DNA from: Isoptericola sp. AK164
GTDB lineage: Bacteria > Actinomycetota > Actinomycetes > Actinomycetales > Cellulomonadaceae
Assembly: GCF_029643425.1 (NCBI RefSeq)
Contig: NZ_CP119106.1
Span: 868,001-932,000 of the forward strand
Direction of reading: 5' to 3'
DNA: 64,000 nt
Under the pieces are notes generated by a model. It worked only from the letters and a program-made list of their open reading frames with translations. It was not told the origin of the DNA and did not search any database. This document shows positions 18,947-29,628 of this stretch, one piece after another. Numbering within the stretch: position 1 is the first letter of the stretch; every line of letters starts with the position of its first letter. Position numbers and translations under genes: made by a program.

Positions 18947-20001
18947 ACGGCCCGGCGGCCGCACGGTCGGTGCGCCGACCGTCCATGGCCGACGTGGCCG
19001 CGCTCGCCGGCGTGTCCCACCAGACCGTCTCGCGGGTGCTGAACGAGCACCCGAGCGTGCGCGAGGCCACGCGGGAGAGGGTCCAGGCTGCGATCGACGA
19101 GCTCGGCTACCGCCGCAACAGCGCGGCACGTGCCCTGGTGACGTCACGGTCGGCGACCCTCGGTGTCGTGACCACGGGGTCGGCGCTCTTCGGCCCGACC
19201 AGCACGCTCATCGCCGTCGAGGAGGCGGCGCGGGACCGGAGCTACTTCGTCTCGGTCGCCACGCTGCGCAGCTACGACACCGCGTCGATGCACCAGGCGC
19301 TCGAGCACTTCATGGCCCAGGGCGTCGACGGGATCGTCGTCATCGCCCCGCACGCGGCGGTGGCCTCCGCGGTGGAGTCGTTCCGCGCACCGGTCCCGGT
19401 GGTCGTGGTGGCGGCGCTGGAGGGCGCGACGACGTCGGACGGGCCGGCGTCGTCGACGATGTCGGTCGCCGTCGACCAGCGGGCCGGTGCGCGCCTGGCC
19501 ACCGAGCACCTGCTCGACCTGGGCCACGCGAACGTGGTCCACGTCGCGGGGCCGCAGGACTGGTTCGACGCCCGTGAGCGCTGGGCCGGCTGGCGCGAGG
19601 CCCTGGTGGCGCGGGGGATCCAGCCCGCCCGGCCGCGCGAGTGCTCCTGGTCCGCGGGGGACGGCTACGCGGCCGGCCGCGACCTGGCCGAGGCGGTCGG
19701 GTCGGGCGAGGGACCGACGGCGGTCTTCGCCGGCAACGACCAGCTCGCCCTCGGCGTGCTGCGCGCGCTGTGGGAGCGCGGGCTGCGGGTCCCCGACGAC
19801 GTCTCCGTGGTGGGGTTCGACGACGTCGCGGGGTCGGCGTACTTCGTGCCGCCGCTGACGACCGTGCGGCAGCCGTTCGCCGAGCTCGGCGCCCGGTCGG
19901 TGGCGATGGTGCTCAGCTCCCTGGAGGGGGAGCCCGTGGCGGTCCAGCGCATCGAGCCAGAGCTCGTCGTGCGCTCGTCGACGGCGCCTCCGCCCCCCTG
20001 A
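18943..20001 (+). CDS. araR: LacI-family regulator, probable arabinose repressor
   Basis: A 352-residue LacI/GalR repressor. The DNA-binding region is MADVAALAGVSHQTVSRVLN with the hinge helix RNSAARALVTSRS; the ligand domain ends in VSVVGFDDVAGSAYFVPPLT. The GTG at 18943 overlaps the stop of the acetyltransferase gene; an ATG at 18985 just before the helix-turn-helix is an alternative. It lies directly upstream of araBDA, with the operator TGTGAGCGTTAACA in the 92-bp gap, so regulation of araBDA by L-arabinose or a derivative is likely. The second LacI protein at 24168 has a very similar recognition region and could share sites. The gene symbol rests on context. Confidence 0.88.
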   Translation: MNGPAAARSVRRPSMADVAALAGVSHQTVSRVLNEHPSVREATRERVQAAIDELGYRRNSAARALVTSRSATLGVVTTGSALFGPTSTLIAVEEAARDRSYFVSVATLRSYDTASMHQALEHFMAQGVDGIVVIAPHAAVASAVESFRAPVPVVVVAALEGATTSDGPASSTMSVAVDQRAGARLATEHLLDLGHANVVHVAGPQDWFDARERWAGWREALVARGIQPARPRECSWSAGDGYAAGRDLAEAVGSGEGPTAVFAGNDQLALGVLRALWERGLRVPDDVSVVGFDDVAGSAYFVPPLTTVRQPFAELGARSVAMVLSSLEGEPVAVQRIEPELVVRSSTAPPPP

Positions 20002-20046
20002 CCGGACGGCCGGGGCGCCCTGGCCGGGACATTTGAGCAGGACCCC

Positions 20047-20062
20047 ATGTGAGCGTTAACAT
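20047..20062. promoter_or_regulatory. AraR-type operator upstream of araB
   Basis: ATGTGAGCGTTAACAT, an imperfect palindrome centred on CG, typical of LacI-family sites. Its core TGTGANCGNTAACA recurs at 26870 (minus orientation) and 31835. It lies 32 bp before the kinase start. Confidence 0.8.
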
Positions 20063-20093
20063 CTGAGGGACGACAGCGAGGAGTGACACGGCG

Positions 20094-21707
20094 ATGACGC
20101 GGCAGGACGAGGCGACCGACATCCGGGACGCCATTCAGGCCGGGCGGACCACGCTCGGCATCGAGCTCGGCTCGACCAACATCAAGGCGGCCCTCATCGG
20201 GCCGGACCACGACGTGCTCGCCAGCGGCTCCCACGCCTGGGAGAACGAGCTGGCCGACGGGCTGTGGACCTACTCGCTGGACGCCGTCCACGCCGGCCTG
20301 CAGGGTGCCTACGCGGCGCTGGTGGCCGACGTCGAGCAGCGGTACGGCGTGCGTCCCACGACCTACGGCGCGCTCGGTGTCTCGGCGATGATGCACGGGT
20401 ACCTCGCGTTCGACGCCGACGACGAGCTGCTGGTGCCGTTCCGCACCTGGCGCAACACCAACACCGGCACGGCGGCCGCGGAGCTGTCCGAGCTGTTCGG
20501 CTACAACATCCCGCTGCGCTGGTCGATCGCGCACCTGTACCAGGCGATCCTCGACGACGAGCCCCACGTGCCGCAGATCGCCTCGTTCACGACGCTCGCC
20601 GGGTACGTCCACCGGGTGCTGACCGGCCGGCACGTCCTGGGCGTCGGCGACGCCTCGGGCATGTTCCCGGTCGACCCCGCGACCCGCGACTACGACCAGC
20701 GCCTGCTGCAGCAGTTCCGCCACCTCGTGGCGGCCAAGCGCCCCGGCCTGCACGTGGAGGGGCTCCTGCCCGAGGTCCTGGTCGCCGGCGCCGACGCCGG
20801 GCACCTGACCCCTCAGGGCGCCGCGCTGCTGGACCCCAGCGGCGAGCTGCAGCCGGGCATCGTGCTGTGCCCGCCCGAGGGTGACGCGGGCACCGGCATG
20901 GTCGCGACCGACGCCGTCGCGCCGCGGACCGGCAACATCAGCGCCGGCACCTCCATCTTCGCGATGGTCGTGCTCGAGAAGCCGCTGACGAGCGTGCACC
21001 ACGAGCTGGACCTGGTCACGACCCCCGCCGGGGACCTCGTGGCGATGGTGCACTGCAACAACGGCGCGAGCGAGCTCGACGCCTGGGCCGGGGTGTTCTC
21101 CGAGTTCGCCGCGGCGCTGGGTCACCCGAGCGCGGCGGACGACGTCTTCGGCGCGCTCTTCACGGCCGCGCTGGACGGCGAGGCCGACGGCGGCGGGCTG
21201 CTGGCCTACAACTACCTCGCCGGGGAGCCCATCACCGGCCTCGAGGAGGGGCGTCCGCTCGTCGTCCGCACCCCGGACAGCCGGCTGACGCTGGCCAACA
21301 TGATGCGCACCCAGATCTACGGCGCCTTCGGCACGCTGGCGCTCGGCATGAAGGTGCTGCACGGCGAGGGCGTCGCCATCGACACCATGTTCGCCCACGG
21401 CGGCATGTTCCGGACCGCCGGGGTCGCCCAGCGCTTCCTGGCCGCCGCCGTCGACGCCCCGGTCGCCGTCGCGCAGACCGCCTCCGAGGGCGGCGCGTGG
21501 GGGATCGCGGTGCTCGCCGCCTTCACCCGGGCCGCCGCCGAGCAGCCGGGCCTCACCCTGGACGGCTACCTGACCGACCGCGTCTTCGCCGACGCGGCGG
21601 TGGACGTCGCCCAGCCCGACGCCGGGGACGTCGCCGGGTTCGCCGCCTACCTCGACCGGTACTCCGCAGGGCTCGCCGTCGAGCGGGCCGCCACCGAAGC
21701 CCTCTGA
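20094..21707 (+). CDS. araB: FGGY-family ribulokinase-like sugar kinase
   Basis: A 537-residue carbohydrate kinase. The N-terminal phosphate loop LGIELGSTNIKAALI and the C-terminal half with TGNISAGTSIFAMVV and FAHGGMFRTAGVAQ mark the FGGY fold. SAMMHGYLAFD and FRTWRNTNTGTAA are in the sugar-binding half. The position directly before araD and araA, with an AraR operator in front, indicates phosphorylation of L-ribulose to L-ribulose 5-phosphate. The sequence type differs from the classical enterobacterial AraB, as is common in actinobacteria; xylulokinase activity is a possible alternative. The start follows gaggagtgacacggcg. Confidence 0.9.
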   Translation: MTRQDEATDIRDAIQAGRTTLGIELGSTNIKAALIGPDHDVLASGSHAWENELADGLWTYSLDAVHAGLQGAYAALVADVEQRYGVRPTTYGALGVSAMMHGYLAFDADDELLVPFRTWRNTNTGTAAAELSELFGYNIPLRWSIAHLYQAILDDEPHVPQIASFTTLAGYVHRVLTGRHVLGVGDASGMFPVDPATRDYDQRLLQQFRHLVAAKRPGLHVEGLLPEVLVAGADAGHLTPQGAALLDPSGELQPGIVLCPPEGDAGTGMVATDAVAPRTGNISAGTSIFAMVVLEKPLTSVHHELDLVTTPAGDLVAMVHCNNGASELDAWAGVFSEFAAALGHPSAADDVFGALFTAALDGEADGGGLLAYNYLAGEPITGLEEGRPLVVRTPDSRLTLANMMRTQIYGAFGTLALGMKVLHGEGVAIDTMFAHGGMFRTAGVAQRFLAAAVDAPVAVAQTASEGGAWGIAVLAAFTRAAAEQPGLTLDGYLTDRVFADAAVDVAQPDAGDVAGFAAYLDRYSAGLAVERAATEAL

Positions 21708-21732
21708 CGACCCCCGAACGGAACGGAACCCC

Positions 21733-22455
21733 ATGTCGAACGACGCATCCCTGACCGAGGTGCCGGCTCACCTGCGCACCGCCGTCGACGCCGCCAAGCA
21801 GAAGGTCGCCACCCTGCACGCCGAGCTGCCCCGCTGGGAGCTCGTCGTGTGGACGGCCGGCAACGTCTCGGAGCGGGTGCGGGACCCCGAGGCCGGGCCC
21901 GACGGCGAGGGCGATCTCCTCGTCATCAAGCCCTCCGGCGTCTCCTACGACGACATCACCCCCGAGGCCATGGTCGTGTGCGACCTGGCGGGCAACCTCG
22001 TCGAGGGCGACCGCGCGCCGTCGTCGGACACCGCCGCGCACGCCTACGTGTACGCGCACATGCCCGAGGTCGGCGGCGTGGTGCACACGCACTCGACCTA
22101 CGCCACGGCGTGGGCCGCCCGGGGCGAGGAGATCCCCTGCGTGCTGACGATGATGGCCGACGAGTTCGGCGGCCCGATCCCCGTCGGCCCGTTCGCGATC
22201 ATCGGCGACGACTCGATCGGTCGCGGCATCGTCGAGACCCTGCGCGGGTCCCGCTCCAAGGCCGTGCTGATGAAGAACCACGGCCCGTTCACCATCGGCG
22301 GCGACGCCAAGGCCGCCGTCAAGGCCGCGGTGCTCTGCGAGGAGGTCGCGCGCGCCGTGCACGTCTCCCGCCAGATCGGCGAGCCGCTGCCGATCGAGCA
22401 GCAGTACGTCGACTCCCTGTACGACCGCTACCAGAACGTCTACGGCCAGCGCTGA
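21733..22455 (+). CDS. araD: L-ribulose-5-phosphate 4-epimerase
   Basis: A 240-residue class II aldolase/epimerase that turns L-ribulose 5-phosphate into D-xylulose 5-phosphate. TAGNVSERV is the phosphate site. [20 protein letters not shown] and [20 protein letters not shown] follow. The zinc ligands are in [10 protein letters not shown] and the later histidine in KNHGPFTIG. The length fits the family. It lies 25 bp after araB and 41 bp before araA, so the three genes form one araBDA operon. Confidence 0.96.
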   Translation: MSNDASLTEVPAHLRTAVDAAKQKVATLHAELPRWELVVWTAGNVSERVRDPEAGPDGEGDLLVIKPSGVSYDDITPEAMVVCDLAGNLVEGDRAPSSDTAAHAYVYAHMPEVGGVVHTHSTYATAWAARGEEIPCVLTMMADEFGGPIPVGPFAIIGDDSIGRGIVETLRGSRSKAVLMKNHGPFTIGGDAKAAVKAAVLCEEVARAVHVSRQIGEPLPIEQQYVDSLYDRYQNVYGQR

Positions 22456-22496
22456 CGGCGCCGTCGGCTCGTGATTCTCTTCGAAAGGACGCCCCT

Positions 22497-24008
22497 ATGA
22501 GCAAGCCCTACGGTGACCGCGAGGTCTGGTTCCTCACCGGCAGCCAGGACCTGTACGGTCCCGAGACGCTGGAGCAGGTCGCCCAGCAGTCCCAGGAGGT
22601 CGCCGCCGCGCTGGACGCGTCGGGCGACGTCCCCGCGAAGGTCGTGTGGAAGCCGGTCCTGAAGGACTCCGCCGCCATCCGCCGCGCAATGCTGGAGGCG
22701 AACAGCGACGACGGCGTCCTCGGCGTCGTGACCTGGATGCACACCTTCAGCCCGGCCAAGATGTGGATCGCCGGCCTGGACGCCCTGCGCAAGCCGCTGC
22801 TGCACCTGCACACGCAGGCGAACGTCGAGCTCCCCTGGTCGGAGATCGACATGGACTTCATGAACCTCAACCAGGCCGCGCACGGCGACCGCGAGTACGG
22901 CTACATGCTGACCCGCCTCGGCGTCGCCCGGACCACCGTGGTGGGTCACGTGTCCGACCCGGCCGTGCAGCGTCGCGTCGGCACCTGGGTCCGCGCGGCG
23001 GCCGGCCGCCTGGCCACCCAGGAGCTGAAGCTGGTCCGCTTCGGCGACAACATGCGCAACGTCGGCGTCACCGAGGGCGACAAGACCGAGGCCGAGCTGC
23101 AGTTCGGCGTCAACGTCAGCACCTGGGGCGTCAACGACCTCGTCGCCGCGGTCGAGGCGGTCGCCGAGTCCGACGTCGACGCGCTCGTCGCCGAGTACGC
23201 CGAGCTCTACGACGTGGCCGCCGAGCTGCAGGCCGGGGGAGAGCGGCACGAGTCGCTGCGCTACGCGGCCCGCCAGGAGCTCGCCATGGAGGCGTTCCTC
23301 GTCGAGCGCGGGGCCAAGGCGTTCACGACGAACTTCGAGGACCTGGGCGCGCTGCGCCAGCTGCCGGGTCTCGCCGTGCAGCGCCTCATGGCCAAGGGCT
23401 ACGGGTTCGGCGCCGAGGGCGACTGGAAGACCGCCGTCCTGGTCCGCGCCGCGAAGGTCATGGGCGAGGGGCTGCCGGGCGGCGCCTCCCTCATGGAGGA
23501 CTACACCTACGACCTCACGCCGGGGTCGGAGCTGATCCTCGGGGCGCACATGCTCGAGATCTGCCCGACCCTGACGACCGCGAAGCCCCGGGTCGAGATC
23601 CACCCGCTCGGCATCGGCGGCAAGGAGGACCCGGTGCGCATGGTGTTCGACACCGACGCGACCGAGGGCGCCGTCGTCGTGTCGCTGGCCGACATGCGCG
23701 ACCGCTTCCGCCTGACCGCCAACGTCGTCGACGTCGTCCCGCCGGCCCAGGAGCTGCCGAACCTGCCGGTGGCCCGTGCCGTGTGGAAGCCGCGTCCGGA
23801 CTTCGCGACGTCGGCCGAGTCCTGGCTGACCGCCGGCGGTGCGCACCACACCGTGATGTCGACCGCCGTCGGTATCGAGGCGTTCGAGATGTTCGCCGAG
23901 ATCTCGGGCACCGAGCTGCTCGTCATCGACGAGAGCACCACGCGGCGCGGCTTCGCGGACCAGGTGCGCTGGAACCAGGTCTACTACAAGCTCGCCCAGG
24001 GGCTCTGA
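22497..24008 (+). CDS. araA: L-arabinose isomerase
   Basis: A 503-residue isomerase converting L-arabinose to L-ribulose. It opens with the family signature [49 protein letters not shown] and [20 protein letters not shown] are highly conserved. The Mn-binding residues are present in [24 protein letters not shown] and [12 protein letters not shown] with the late [18 protein letters not shown]. It is full length. The ATG follows cgaaaggacgcccct. It is the last gene of araBDA and is closed by a 20-bp inverted repeat. Confidence 0.98.
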   Translation: MSKPYGDREVWFLTGSQDLYGPETLEQVAQQSQEVAAALDASGDVPAKVVWKPVLKDSAAIRRAMLEANSDDGVLGVVTWMHTFSPAKMWIAGLDALRKPLLHLHTQANVELPWSEIDMDFMNLNQAAHGDREYGYMLTRLGVARTTVVGHVSDPAVQRRVGTWVRAAAGRLATQELKLVRFGDNMRNVGVTEGDKTEAELQFGVNVSTWGVNDLVAAVEAVAESDVDALVAEYAELYDVAAELQAGGERHESLRYAARQELAMEAFLVERGAKAFTTNFEDLGALRQLPGLAVQRLMAKGYGFGAEGDWKTAVLVRAAKVMGEGLPGGASLMEDYTYDLTPGSELILGAHMLEICPTLTTAKPRVEIHPLGIGGKEDPVRMVFDTDATEGAVVVSLADMRDRFRLTANVVDVVPPAQELPNLPVARAVWKPRPDFATSAESWLTAGGAHHTVMSTAVGIEAFEMFAEISGTELLVIDESTTRRGFADQVRWNQVYYKLAQGL

Positions 24009-24020
24009 CCCCCTGCGCCG

Positions 24021-24085
24021 GCATCGAGCGTGCCGGGTTCTCCCTCATGACCTGATCGGGAGGAGGAACCCGGCACGCTCGATGC
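24021..24085. terminator. Terminator of the araBDA operon, 20-bp perfect stem
   Basis: GCATCGAGCGTGCCGGGTTC (24021-24040) is perfectly complementary to 24066-24085, with a 25-nt loop. It begins 12 bp after the araA stop and separates the operon from the second LacI gene. Confidence 0.8.
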
Positions 24086-24167
24086 GTCGGGGGGAAGGTC
24101 GACGGCGGTATCCTGTCGACGCACCGCCGCCTCTCGGTCGTCCGGCGGGAACCGATGGAGGCCCTGC

Positions 24168-25187
24168 ATGGTGAGTCCCGGAGTCGACAAGCCGAACATC
24201 CGGCAGGTCGCCCAGCTCGCCGGCGTGTCGCACATGACCGTGTCGCGGGTGCTCAACGACCACCCGAACATCCGCGAGGCCACCCGGCGCCGCGTCGAGG
24301 AAGCCATCGCGGAGCTCGGCTACCGCCCGAGCATGACGGCCCGCGCCCTCGCCACCCAGCGCAGCCACCGCATCGGCGTCCTCGTCGAGAGCGCGGTGAC
24401 CCACGGGCCGGTCAGCACGCTGTACGCCGTGGAGTCCGCCGCCCGGGCCTCGGGCTACGAGGTCAGCTCGGTGCTGCTGCGGGCCGGGGAGGAGATCACC
24501 CCCCAGGAGGCCGTCGACCACCTGATCATGCTGGGCGTCGACGCGCTGTGCGTCGTCGCTCCCCGCTCGTCGTCGATCGCGGCGCTGCGCCGCATCTCCG
24601 TCGGTGTCCCCGTCCTCGTGGTCAAACCCGACAAGGACCCGACGTTCCTCACGGTGACCGTCGACCAGCAGGCGGGCACCGTGCTCGCCGTCGACCACCT
24701 CGTCTCGCTCGGGCACCGCGACATCCTGCACGTGGCCGGCCCGCTCGACTGGCTCGACGCGCGCGCCCGCGAGCGTGCCTTCCACGCGCGGGCGAAGTCC
24801 TGGGGGATCCGTGAACGACCGATCGTCGTGGGGGACTGGACGGCGGACTTCGCCTACGACTTCGCGCGCGGGATCCGCGAGCTCCCGGAGTACACGGCGG
24901 TCTTCGTCGCGAACGACGACATGGCGGTCGGGCTCGTCCACGGGCTGCACGAGCGGGGCTTCTCCGTGCCGGACGACCTCAGCGTGGTCGGGTTCGACGA
25001 CATCCCGCTGGCACGGCACGTCATCCCGCCGCTGACCACCGTGCGACAGGGCTTCGACGCGCTCGGGGTCTCCGTCGTCGACGTCCTGCGTGCGGCGATC
25101 GAGGAGCGGGAGATCCCGGCCGTGACGCGCATCCCCGCCGAGATCGTGGCGCGCGACTCCAGCGCGCCGCCGAGGAAGGCCGGCTGA
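24168..25187 (+). CDS. LacI-family regulator of the second arabinose module
   Basis: A 339-residue LacI/GalR repressor with VAQLAGVSHMTVSRVLNDHP as helix-turn-helix, the hinge SMTARALATQRS and the usual ligand-binding domain ending VGFDDIPLARHVIPPLTTV. The recognition segment is nearly the same as in the regulator at 18943 (VSHxTVSRVLNxHP), which fits the finding that one operator type occurs before both araB and the YtfQ-like gene. The ATG follows gatggaggccctgc. Its stop overlaps the start of the next ATPase gene (TGATG). The sugar it senses is not visible; arabinose is inferred from context. Confidence 0.9.
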   Translation: MVSPGVDKPNIRQVAQLAGVSHMTVSRVLNDHPNIREATRRRVEEAIAELGYRPSMTARALATQRSHRIGVLVESAVTHGPVSTLYAVESAARASGYEVSSVLLRAGEEITPQEAVDHLIMLGVDALCVVAPRSSSIAALRRISVGVPVLVVKPDKDPTFLTVTVDQQAGTVLAVDHLVSLGHRDILHVAGPLDWLDARARERAFHARAKSWGIRERPIVVGDWTADFAYDFARGIRELPEYTAVFVANDDMAVGLVHGLHERGFSVPDDLSVVGFDDIPLARHVIPPLTTVRQGFDALGVSVVDVLRAAIEEREIPAVTRIPAEIVARDSSAPPRKAG

Positions 25188-26758
25188 TGGCCGCCCGGGA
25201 CGCGTCCACGCCGACGACGGCACGCCCCGTCGTCGAGATGTCCGGGATCACCGTGGACTACGCGGGGGTGCGGGTGCTCGACGGGGCGGACCTGACGGTG
25301 CACGCCGGCGAGGTGCACGCGCTGATGGGGGAGAACGGTGCCGGCAAGTCCACCCTCATCGGTGCGCTGACGGGCACCGTGCCGATCGTGGCGGGCACCG
25401 TCCTGGTCGGCGGCGAGCCCCTGACGCCGACCAGCGTCGCCGACAGCCGGGCGGAGGGGATCGCGACGGTCTTCCAGGAGTCGCACCTGAGCCCGCAACT
25501 GTCGGTGGCCGAGAACATCATGATCGGCCACGAGGTGCGAGGACGGTTCGGCATCAGCTGGTCGCGCAGCCGCGAGCGCGCCTCGGCCGCCCTGGCGACG
25601 CTGGGGATCGAGGACGTCGACCCGCGCACGCCGTTGGAGGCGCTGTCGCCGGCGACCAAGCAGCTCGTGGCCGTGGCCCGCGCGATCGTCCTGGAGCCTC
25701 GGGTGCTCGTCCTCGACGAGCCGACGTCGAGTCTCGACGAGGCCGAGGCCGCACGTCTGCTCGGCGTCGTCCGGCGTCTGTGCGACCAGGGCGTGGCGGT
25801 GCTGTTCGTCTCCCACTTCCTGGAGCAGGTGCTCGAGGTGAGCGACCGGATGACGGTGCTGCGGGGCGGCCGGGTGGTGGCCGAGTACGACACGGCGCAG
25901 GTGGAGCGGGCCGAGCTGATCTCGAAGATGATCGGCGAGGACATCGACGCGCTCCAGGCCCTGCACTCCGAGCGCCTGGAGCACCACTACGCGCAGTCGG
26001 GTCCCGTGACGTTGCGGGCGGCCTCGATCGGGCGCCGCGGCACGCTCGAGCCCACCGACGTCGACCTCAGCCGGGGAGAGGTCGTGGGGTTCGCCGGTCT
26101 GCGCGGGTCGGGACGCACCGAGCTCGCCCGCCTGATGAGCGGCGTCGAGCGTGCCGACCGGGGCGAGCTCTGGCTGGACGGCGCCCCGGTGCAGCTCCGG
26201 GGTCCGGCCTCGGCCCTGCGGCACCGGATCGCGGTGTCGACCGAGAACCTGCGCCACGAAGGCATCGTCGCGGCGTTGACGGTCCGCGAGAACATCGTGC
26301 TGGCCCTGCAGGCGCTGCGCGGCTGGACCCGCCCGTTGTCCCGCGCCGAGCAGGCGGCGGTGGTCGACACCTATCTCCACGCGCTGCACCTGTCGCCCGA
26401 GGACCTCGACCGGCCGGCGGGCGAGCTGTCGGGAGGCACGCAGCAGAAGGTGGTGCTGGCCCGGCTGCTGGCCACCCGGCCGCACGTGCTGATCCTGGAC
26501 GAGCCGACCCGCGGCATCGACATCGGGGCCAAGCTGGACATCCAGCGTCGCGTCGCCAAGCTGGCGGGCGAGGGGGTGGCCGTCGTCTTCATCTCCTCCC
26601 AGCTCGAAGAGGTGGTGCGGCTCAGCGACCGCATCGTGGTCCTCAAGGACCGGGAGAAGATCGGCGAACTGAGCAACGGTCCCGGGGTCACGGTGGACAC
26701 GGTCGTGGAGATGATCGCGGCGGAGCTGGACGGGCTCGTGACCGGCGACGACGCCTGA
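25187..26758 (+). CDS. Two-domain sugar ABC ATPase, paralogue of the 28090 gene
   Basis: A 523-residue tandem ATPase of the YtfR/RbsA type. The first half has GENGAGKST (residue about 47), VFQESHLSPQLSVAENIM, a weak signature (LSPATKQLVAVARAI) and LVLDEPTSSLD. The second half has GLRGSGRTE instead of a Walker A, then LSGGTQQKVVLARLL and [15 protein letters not shown]. It is translationally coupled to the LacI gene and is followed, after a promoter region, by a full transporter operon that has its own ATPase with the same opening (RPVVEMSGI). It is therefore either a spare or alternative ATPase for those permeases, or a leftover of a duplicated operon whose permease genes were lost. Confidence 0.92.
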   Translation: MAARDASTPTTARPVVEMSGITVDYAGVRVLDGADLTVHAGEVHALMGENGAGKSTLIGALTGTVPIVAGTVLVGGEPLTPTSVADSRAEGIATVFQESHLSPQLSVAENIMIGHEVRGRFGISWSRSRERASAALATLGIEDVDPRTPLEALSPATKQLVAVARAIVLEPRVLVLDEPTSSLDEAEAARLLGVVRRLCDQGVAVLFVSHFLEQVLEVSDRMTVLRGGRVVAEYDTAQVERAELISKMIGEDIDALQALHSERLEHHYAQSGPVTLRAASIGRRGTLEPTDVDLSRGEVVGFAGLRGSGRTELARLMSGVERADRGELWLDGAPVQLRGPASALRHRIAVSTENLRHEGIVAALTVRENIVLALQALRGWTRPLSRAEQAAVVDTYLHALHLSPEDLDRPAGELSGGTQQKVVLARLLATRPHVLILDEPTRGIDIGAKLDIQRRVAKLAGEGVAVVFISSQLEEVVRLSDRIVVLKDREKIGELSNGPGVTVDTVVEMIAAELDGLVTGDDA

Positions 26759-26845
26759 TCGCGTCCCCGTGCGGGCGCGCGGGACCGACCGTCGTCCGTG
26801 ACGGTTGCGTTACGAGATCGTGACGTCCGATCGAGGGAACCCTCT

Positions 26846-26883
26846 TTGTGACCGGTCACATCTTCGCTATGTTAGCGATCACA
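26846..26883 (+). promoter_or_regulatory. Promoter with two operator palindromes before the YtfQ-like operon
   Basis: TGTGACCGGTCACA (26847-26860) is a perfect 14-bp palindrome overlapping a TTGTGA -35-like box. TGTTAGCGATCACA (26870-26883) is the reverse complement of the AraR-type core and overlaps the -10-like TATGTT (26868-26873), 16 bp downstream. The first palindrome has only four bases between TGTGA and TCACA, so it is not a standard CRP site. Two different regulators may act here. The rest of the 206-bp gap 26759-26964 shows only the ribosome site aagaggaggacgaac. Confidence 0.75.
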
Positions 26884-26964
26884 ACGCATGCCTTGTCGGA
26901 GGGTCAGAGCTGACCCGCAGGCCGGACCCACCGGTCACCCGGCGTCTCGAAGAGGAGGACGAAC

Positions 26965-27990
26965 ATGGCACGGAAGATGTGGATGCGCGGCACGGTGGCA
27001 GCCCTGTCGGCGACGGCCCTGCTGGCCCTGGGTGCGTGCAGCAGCGAGCAGGCCCCTGCTGCCGAGGGCGAGGAGACCACGTCCTACGACGGCGGCGAGA
27101 CGGAGGAGGCCGGCGACGAGCTCATCTCGATCGGCTTCTCCCAGGTCGGCGCCGAGTCGGGCTGGCGCGCCGCGAACACCAAGTCCATCCAGGACACGCT
27201 GACCGCGGACAACGGCTTCGACCTGAGCTTCTCGGACGCCCAGCAGAAGCAGGAGAACCAGATCCAGGCGATCCGGTCCTACATCGCCCAGGGCGTGGAC
27301 GTCATCTCGTTCTCCCCGGTCGTCGAGACGGGCTGGGGCCCGGTGCTGGAGGAGGCCAAGGCGGCCGACATCCCGGTGATCCTGACCGACCGCGCCGTCG
27401 ACACCGAGGACGACACCCTCTACGAGTCCTTCATCGGCTCCGACTTCGTCCTCGAGGGCGAGATGGCCGGCGAGTGGGCCGTCGAGCAGTACGACGGCGA
27501 GGGCTACCAGATGGTCGAGCTGCAGGGCACGACCGGCTCCGCCCCGGCGATCGACCGCAAGGAGGGCTTCGCCGACGCGATCTCGGGCAGCGACATCGAG
27601 GTCATCGACTCCCAGACCGGTAACTTCACCCGGACCGAGGGCAAGCAGGTCATGGAGGGCTTCCTGCAGAAGTACGACGAGATCGACCTCGTCTTCGCCC
27701 ACAACGACGACATGGGCCTGGGTGCCATCGAGGCCATCGAGGCCGCCGGCATGACGCCGGGCGAGGACATCAAGATCATCACGATCGACGCGGTCAAGGA
27801 CGGCATGCAGGCCCTGGCCGACGGCAAGATCAACTACATCGTCGAGTGCAACCCGCTGCTCGGACCGGACCTGGCCGAGGTGGCCCAGAAGGTCGTCGCC
27901 GGCGAGGAGGTCGAGAAGCGCATCGTGGTCGAGGACAAGACCTTCGACCAGGAGGCCGCGGTCGAGGCCCTGCCCTCCCGCGAGTACTGA
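26965..27990 (+). CDS. YtfQ-like sugar-binding lipoprotein
   Basis: A 341-residue substrate-binding lipoprotein with lipobox ALGAC and an acidic linker. The mature part starts ISIGFSQVGAESGWRAANTK and continues QKQENQIQAIRSYIAQGVDV, landmarks of the YtfQ group that binds furanose sugars such as galactofuranose or arabinofuranose. FAHNDDMGLGAIEAIEAAG is the usual C-terminal lobe motif. It starts the operon binding protein - ATPase - permease - permease. An AraR-type operator in its promoter and the neighbouring ara genes favour L-arabinose (furanose) as ligand; this is inference. Confidence 0.92.
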   Translation: MARKMWMRGTVAALSATALLALGACSSEQAPAAEGEETTSYDGGETEEAGDELISIGFSQVGAESGWRAANTKSIQDTLTADNGFDLSFSDAQQKQENQIQAIRSYIAQGVDVISFSPVVETGWGPVLEEAKAADIPVILTDRAVDTEDDTLYESFIGSDFVLEGEMAGEWAVEQYDGEGYQMVELQGTTGSAPAIDRKEGFADAISGSDIEVIDSQTGNFTRTEGKQVMEGFLQKYDEIDLVFAHNDDMGLGAIEAIEAAGMTPGEDIKIITIDAVKDGMQALADGKINYIVECNPLLGPDLAEVAQKVVAGEEVEKRIVVEDKTFDQEAAVEALPSREY

Positions 27991-27999
27991 TCGACCCCT

Positions 28000-28071
28000 C
28001 CCGGGGCGCGGCGGGTCCGCGCCCCGGGGCATCGACCCGCGGCGGGGTGCGGAGCTCCGCACCCCGCCGCG
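28000..28071. terminator. Tandem hairpins between binding protein and ATPase genes
   Basis: CCCGGGGCGCGG/CCGCGCCCCGGG (28000-28011 with 28017-28028) is followed at once by a perfect 34-bp palindrome with 17-nt arms CGCGGCGGGGTGCGGAG and its complement (28038-28071). They fill the 99-bp gap before the ATPase gene. As at 8911, they probably stabilise the binding-protein message and reduce downstream expression. Confidence 0.75.
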
Positions 28072-28089
28072 TCCCACGGAAGGTCAACG

Positions 28090-29627
<1,538 letters not shown>

Positions 29628-29628
<1 letters not shown>

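Noticed and set aside
26847-26860. CRP/cAMP receptor site
   Set aside because: TGTGA and TCACA are only four bases apart; the CRP family needs six.
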